Shown one piece after another: positions 60,596 through 64,000 of a stretch of DNA of 64,000 nucleotides. Origin of the DNA: an uncultured Pelagibacteraceae bacterium (lineage in GTDB: Bacteria; Pseudomonadota; Alphaproteobacteria; Pelagibacterales; Pelagibacteraceae); assembly GCA_902579465.1 (NCBI GenBank), contig CACHGV010000002.1, positions 62,001-126,000 of the forward strand, read 5' to 3'. Each line of letters starts with the position of its first letter. The first letter of the stretch is position 1. The translations under genes and the position numbers were made by a program. The notes beneath the pieces were generated by a model that ran no database searches, was not told where the DNA came from, and worked only from the letters and a program-made list of their open reading frames with translations.

Positions 60596-61786
60596 ATGCA
60601 AAGTTTTAAACTTAACGAAACCGATATTCTATCCAATCAAGATTGGACGTTTCCGACTAATATTGCATACGGTCCAGGTAGATTGAAAGAAATAGGTGGT
60701 ATCTGTAATAATTTAAATATTAAAAACCCTTTAATTGTTACAGATAAAGGTAGCACAAAATTACCATTTATAATTAATTTACAAAATTATTTAAAAAGTT
60801 CTGATGTAAAATCCGATTTATTTTTTGATATATCTCCAAATCCAAGAGAAGATGAAGTTTCAAATGGTGTTAGTAAATTTAAAGATGGAAACCATGATGC
60901 TATAATTGCAATCGGTGGAGGCAGTGCCATGGATGGAGGAAAATTAATTTGCCTCACAGCAAACAATGACGTTCCATTAAGAGATTTTGAGTTTGAATTA
61001 ACTCCGCCTAACATCAGTAAGGATAACCCGTTCCCAAAAATTATAACTATTCCAACAACTGCTGGAACTGGAGCTGAAACAGAAATTTCAGCTATGGTTA
61101 CTTATTTAAAAGAAGGCATGAAATTTTGTATGTGGCATCCAGATGTTAGACCTTCCTTAGCATTGTTAGATCCAGAACTAACTATTGGATTGCCAGCAAA
61201 TTTAACGGCATGGACTGGTGCAGATGCTTTAATCCATGGTATAGAGGGTTATTGTGTCCCTGGTTTCAATCCAATGTGTGATGGTGCTGCTTTAGAGGGT
61301 TTATCTTTGATATCAAAATCTTTAATCACAGCTGTAGAAGATCCTAGCAATATAGTTGCAAGAGGTGGAATGCATGTTGGATCTTGTTTAGCGGGAATTT
61401 CTTTTTTAAAAGGTTTAGGATTAGTACATGCTATTGCTCATATGGTTGGAGCCGAATACAATACTCATCACGGACTAACGAATGCAATAATATTACCTGT
61501 AGTTTTAAAATATAATTTACCAGGTATGGAAGAAAAAGTTAAAAGAATGTCAGAGGCTATGCAATTTAAAGATCATTCTGTAGATGCATTTATATCAAAC
61601 ATTGAAAACATTCTTGATAGAATTAAAATTCCAAAAAGTTTGAGCGAAATTGGAGTCCCCGAGGATTGTGTTGATAGAATTGCTGAAAAATCAATGAAAG
61701 ATCAAGCCTATGGACAAAATCCTAGAAAAGCAACTTTAGAAGAAATAAAGGAAATTACTCTAGCATCCATTAAAAAAGCTAGGTAA
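60596..61786 (+). CDS. Iron-containing alcohol dehydrogenase
   Basis: NIAYGPGRLKEIGGI, AIIAIGGGSAMDGGKLICLTAN, IPTTAGTGAETE, GLGLVHAIAHMVGAEYNTHHGLTNAIILPVVLKYN. Confidence 0.94.
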   Translation: MQSFKLNETDILSNQDWTFPTNIAYGPGRLKEIGGICNNLNIKNPLIVTDKGSTKLPFIINLQNYLKSSDVKSDLFFDISPNPREDEVSNGVSKFKDGNHDAIIAIGGGSAMDGGKLICLTANNDVPLRDFEFELTPPNISKDNPFPKIITIPTTAGTGAETEISAMVTYLKEGMKFCMWHPDVRPSLALLDPELTIGLPANLTAWTGADALIHGIEGYCVPGFNPMCDGAALEGLSLISKSLITAVEDPSNIVARGGMHVGSCLAGISFLKGLGLVHAIAHMVGAEYNTHHGLTNAIILPVVLKYNLPGMEEKVKRMSEAMQFKDHSVDAFISNIENILDRIKIPKSLSEIGVPEDCVDRIAEKSMKDQAYGQNPRKATLEEIKEITLASIKKAR

Positions 61787-61798
61787 TAGTAAATTCCC

Positions 61799-63217
61799 AT
61801 GCTTGAAAATAAATCAGTTAAAGAAATTATTTCTTTAATTAAGAAAAAGGATGTTTCAGTAAAAGAAATAGTTGGCTTATATTTTGAAAGAATAAAAAAA
61901 TTTAATCCATCTTTGAATGCTATTGTTTCAATTAAGGATGAAGAGGAAATAATTAAAGAAGCTGAGATTAAGGACAAAAATTTTGAACAGAATAAGCCGT
62001 TATTTGGCTTACCTCTTGCCTCTAAAGATTTGCTAGATGTAGTTGGTTTTCCAACCACTTATGGTTTTCCTGGATATAAAGATTATTTTCCAAAAAAAAA
62101 TTCTATAATTGTTGATCGTCAGATAGATGCTGGTGGATTAATAATTGGAAAGACAAATACTGCTGAATTAGGAGTGGGCGCTCATACAGCTAATAGATTA
62201 TTTGGAATAACACCAAACATATATGGAAATAGTCAATCATCAGGTGGATCGAGTGGTGGAGCTGGTGTTGCAGTTGCAGCAAATTTACTGCCATTTGCTG
62301 ATGGTACAGATATGATGGGTTCTTGTAGAACACCTGCTGCTTACGCAAATGTTTATGGTTTTAGACCAACACCAGGATTACTTCCCGATTATCGAACAAA
62401 TGAAAAAAAGAAAAATCTTCCAGTTATTTCAACACCAGGATGTCTAGCCAGAACACCTGAAGATATGTCTATTTTTTTAGATGTCATAGTTGGAGAACAT
62501 AAAGAAGATCCAATTTCTTTCAGTTTAGATAATTCTTTTAGTGAGGTTAATTTAAGTGACCAGGAATTTTCAAAAATAAAAATTGGATGGTTATCTGATA
62601 TGAATGGTAATTATCAATATGATCCTGAGATAATTGAAATATGCAACAAACAACTTAACAATCTTGAAAAGCATAAAGTTATAATTGAAAACTTAAAACC
62701 AAAAATAGATGCTCATAAATTATGGAATTGCTGGGGAACGTTGAGAGCAAAAAGTATTTATGAGGATATTATTACAATGAATATAAAAGATGTTAATGAA
62801 ATGACTCCACAAGCGATATGGGAATACAATAAAGGTATCAAACTTACAGATGAAGATGTAAAATCTGCTCTTAACTCAAGAATTGAATTATCAAATGATG
62901 TAAATAGTTTATTTGGTGATTTTGATTTTTTAGCTTTACCATCTCAACAATCATTTCCTTTTGATAAAAATTTAAGACACCCAGAAAAAATTAATGATAA
63001 ATTAATGGATACTTATCATAGATGGATTGAAATACATATATTTGCTAGTCTTTTTTACTTACCATCAATTTCTTTACCTATTGGTTTTAATAAAGAGGGA
63101 TTTCCAATAGGTATTCAAATTATAGCAAAACAAAAAGAAGATTTAAAAGTGATATCTTTTGCAAAAAGATATGAAGAAATTTTTAATTATTCTAAAATTA
63201 AACCAAAATTAAACTAA
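61799..63217 (+). CDS. Amidase signature family protein
   Basis: GLPLASKDLLDVVGFPTTYG (Lys), SQSSGGSSGGAGVAVAANLLPFADGTDMMGSCRTPAAYANVYGFRPT. Confidence 0.92.
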   Translation: MLENKSVKEIISLIKKKDVSVKEIVGLYFERIKKFNPSLNAIVSIKDEEEIIKEAEIKDKNFEQNKPLFGLPLASKDLLDVVGFPTTYGFPGYKDYFPKKNSIIVDRQIDAGGLIIGKTNTAELGVGAHTANRLFGITPNIYGNSQSSGGSSGGAGVAVAANLLPFADGTDMMGSCRTPAAYANVYGFRPTPGLLPDYRTNEKKKNLPVISTPGCLARTPEDMSIFLDVIVGEHKEDPISFSLDNSFSEVNLSDQEFSKIKIGWLSDMNGNYQYDPEIIEICNKQLNNLEKHKVIIENLKPKIDAHKLWNCWGTLRAKSIYEDIITMNIKDVNEMTPQAIWEYNKGIKLTDEDVKSALNSRIELSNDVNSLFGDFDFLALPSQQSFPFDKNLRHPEKINDKLMDTYHRWIEIHIFASLFYLPSISLPIGFNKEGFPIGIQIIAKQKEDLKVISFAKRYEEIFNYSKIKPKLN

Positions 63218-64000
63218 TGGTCAGACACAAACATCATTTTAAAATAGCTTTTGCATTAGCAATAGCTGCTGGATCATGGGGAGTTTATTGGCTACCTCAA
63301 AGAATTTTAGAAGATGGGGGACTTACTGGAGGTTGGGGAACAATTTCTCAAATGATGATCGGAATTTTATTACTTACACCCATCTCTTTGTGGAGAAAGT
63401 ATAAAGGTCGTACATCTGGTTTAGAAATTCCTTTTGTTGGTTTTTTAACCGGCAGTGGTTTTATATGTTACGCATTAAGTTTCTTGCTTACAGATGTTGT
63501 AAGAGCATTGATCATGTTTTACATGATACCTGTCTGGACGACTATTTTTGAAATATATTTTTTAAAAAAAAGACCAGGTTTAGAAAGAGTTTTAACTTTA
63601 AGCTTAGCACTTGGGGGCTTGTGGGTAGTTTTCAGTCAATCTAATATCATACCATTACCACAAAATGCAGGAGATTGGTTGGCATTACTAGGAGGTGTAC
63701 TATTTGGCGCTGGATTAGTACGTTTAGAAATTTCTAAAACAGACGGTGTGTTTCCAGTAATCTTTTCTTTCTTCGTTTATGGGACAATATTTAACATTTT
63801 TGCTGGCTTTATTTTAAAAGATTACTTAGGACCTATGCCACCGATTGAAGCCTTTGCATCAATGTTTACTTTTTTAGTTCTTATTTCAGTATTTTATTTT
63901 ATTCCTACCGGAGTAGTTATAATGTGGTCTCCATCTGTTTTAGGTGCAGGCCTTTGTGCAATATTGTATTTAAGCGAAATAGTAGTTGGAGTTATATCAG
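63217..64000 (+). CDS. EamA/DMT-superfamily transporter (truncated by window end)
   Basis: TAATG overlap with amidase; translation MVRHKHHFKIAFALAIAAGSWGVYWLPQRILEDGGLTGGWGTISQMMIGILLLTPISLWRKYK..., open to window end. Confidence 0.82.
   Translation, partial: MVRHKHHFKIAFALAIAAGSWGVYWLPQRILEDGGLTGGWGTISQMMIGILLLTPISLWRKYKGRTSGLEIPFVGFLTGSGFICYALSFLLTDVVRALIMFYMIPVWTTIFEIYFLKKRPGLERVLTLSLALGGLWVVFSQSNIIPLPQNAGDWLALLGGVLFGAGLVRLEISKTDGVFPVIFSFFVYGTIFNIFAGFILKDYLGPMPPIEAFASMFTFLVLISVFYFIPTGVVIMWSPSVLGAGLCAILYLSEIVVGVIS

Overview
This is a gene-dense, AT-rich bacterial chromosomal segment. Gene content, streamlining and overlapping ORFs are consistent with an alphaproteobacterium, probably SAR11/Pelagibacterales-like; that taxonomic call is inference only. 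It opens with a core block: ilvI (truncated at the window start), ilvH, ilvC, leuA, mreBCD, mrdA, rodA. The rest is a long run of transport and catabolic genes: a fused indolepyruvate oxidoreductase; two complete branched-chain/HAAT-type ABC importers, each next to an amino-acid exporter gene; a glutarate 2-hydroxylase (GlaH/CsiD) homologue; and a tight LLM / ThDP-enzyme / PF06684 / alpha-beta hydrolase / ALDH / DMT operon of unknown substrate. At about 44.9-58.5 kb there is an apparent gamma-butyrobetaine/L-carnitine to glycine betaine pathway: GBBH-like dioxygenase, carnitine 3-dehydrogenase, BKACE and a betainyl-CoA thioesterase candidate. It sits beside a ProX / double-ProW / two-ProV betaine-type ABC transporter. 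I saw no rRNA, CRISPR array or mobile element, and I recognised no tRNA. The best candidates for follow-up are the carnitine locus, the LLM operon together with its partial second copy, the 60-aa ORF between livH and livM, and the inverted repeat directly upstream of the LysE-family gene.
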